From Spirochaetaceae bacterium (GTDB lineage Bacteria; Spirochaetota; Spirochaetia; Treponematales; Treponemataceae): 5,367 bases of DNA. Made by a program: the position numbers and the translations under genes. Positions 5,254 through 5,367 of the stretch are shown here, in pieces (the first letter of the stretch is position 1; every line of letters begins with the position of its first letter). The DNA is taken from positions 1-5,367 of the forward strand of contig JAITMZ010000031.1 of the NCBI GenBank assembly GCA_031290725.1, given 5' to 3'. A model generated the notes under the pieces. That model saw only the letters and a program-made list of their open reading frames with translations, searched no databases and was not told the origin of the DNA.

Positions 5254-5367
5254 ATGGCAACATTAAGCATGGGAGCGACACCGGATACCGTGTGGGCGCT
5301 GTTACAGGAAGTAGGGCGAAAACAAGACGAAAACGCCATTCAATTGCGGGAAACAGCCGAGCGGCAG
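5254..5367 (+). CDS. N-terminus of a coiled-coil protein, possibly DUF3782/PD-(D/E)XK nuclease-like, 3' end outside window
   Basis: The first 38 residues of a gene that runs off the window: MATLSMGATPDTVWALLQ, then EVGRKQDENAIQLRETAERQ. The start is well supported by GGAGG 6 bases upstream and a strong promoter. After a short lead the sequence turns into a charged, Q/E/R-rich helix of the coiled-coil kind. Proteins opening with a 'xxVWxLLQExxRK-ETxRQ' type helix are often followed by a C-terminal PD-(D/E)XK nuclease-like domain annotated as DUF3782, and spirochaete genomes can hold several of them. That identification comes from recalled resemblance of a short N-terminus only; no catalytic residue lies inside the window. 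It reads in the same direction as the cystatin-like ORF but has its own promoter. Confidence 0.6.
   Translation, partial: MATLSMGATPDTVWALLQEVGRKQDENAIQLRETAERQ

Overview
The window reads as chromosomal DNA from a fairly GC-rich bacterium (GC estimated by eye, clearly above 50%). The best guess is a spirochaete of the Treponema type. This rests on the combination of a TolB-like propeller protein, a TPR protein followed by an ACT-domain ORF, a YggT-recG pair, a small bacterial cystatin-like protein, and the start of a coiled-coil protein of the kind that precedes PD-(D/E)XK/DUF3782 nuclease domains. That assignment is inference from recalled gene families; no rRNA or other phylogenetic marker is present. 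No tRNA, rRNA, CRISPR array, transposase or phage gene was seen.

Layout, left to right. (1) 1-894 (+) is the 3' part of a TolB-like/PD40 beta-propeller gene whose start lies outside the window. (2) 895-1155 holds no convincing gene. It is a mosaic of short degenerate intergenic repeats in both orientations: a 'CTTCGACAGGCTCAG'-type family and a 'CACAGAGGCACGGAG'-type family. (3) Reading leftward, 1948-1433 encodes a compact protein of about five TPRs behind a good sigma-70 promoter. Just downstream of it is an ACT-domain ORF (1365-1102) that lacks a normal start codon and whose last 17 codons are supplied by the repeat cluster. (4) 1997-2034 is a long AT-rich inverted repeat between recG and the TPR promoter. 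(5) Reading leftward, yggT (4767-4183) and recG (4155-2062) form a tight two-gene unit behind a strong promoter that appears to start transcription at the yggT ATG itself. (6) Reading rightward, 4813-5091 is a cystatin/stefin-like domain with QIVAG and an N-terminal glycine, but without a convincing start or promoter. (7) 5092-5204 contains GC-rich hairpins. (8) 5205-5253 is a consensus-like promoter with a palindrome between -35 and -10, plus a GGAGG ribosome site, driving the partial coiled-coil gene at 5254-5367.

The housekeeping parts are conventional: RecG remodels stalled replication forks, and YggT is an inner-membrane protein of poorly defined function. The parts worth a second look are the accessory pieces: the repeat cluster that has replaced the end of the ACT ORF, the bacterial cystatin-like ORF that seems to have lost its upstream part, and the palindrome-bearing promoter of the last gene. 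I see no clear evidence for a wholly new multi-gene system within these 5.4 kb.
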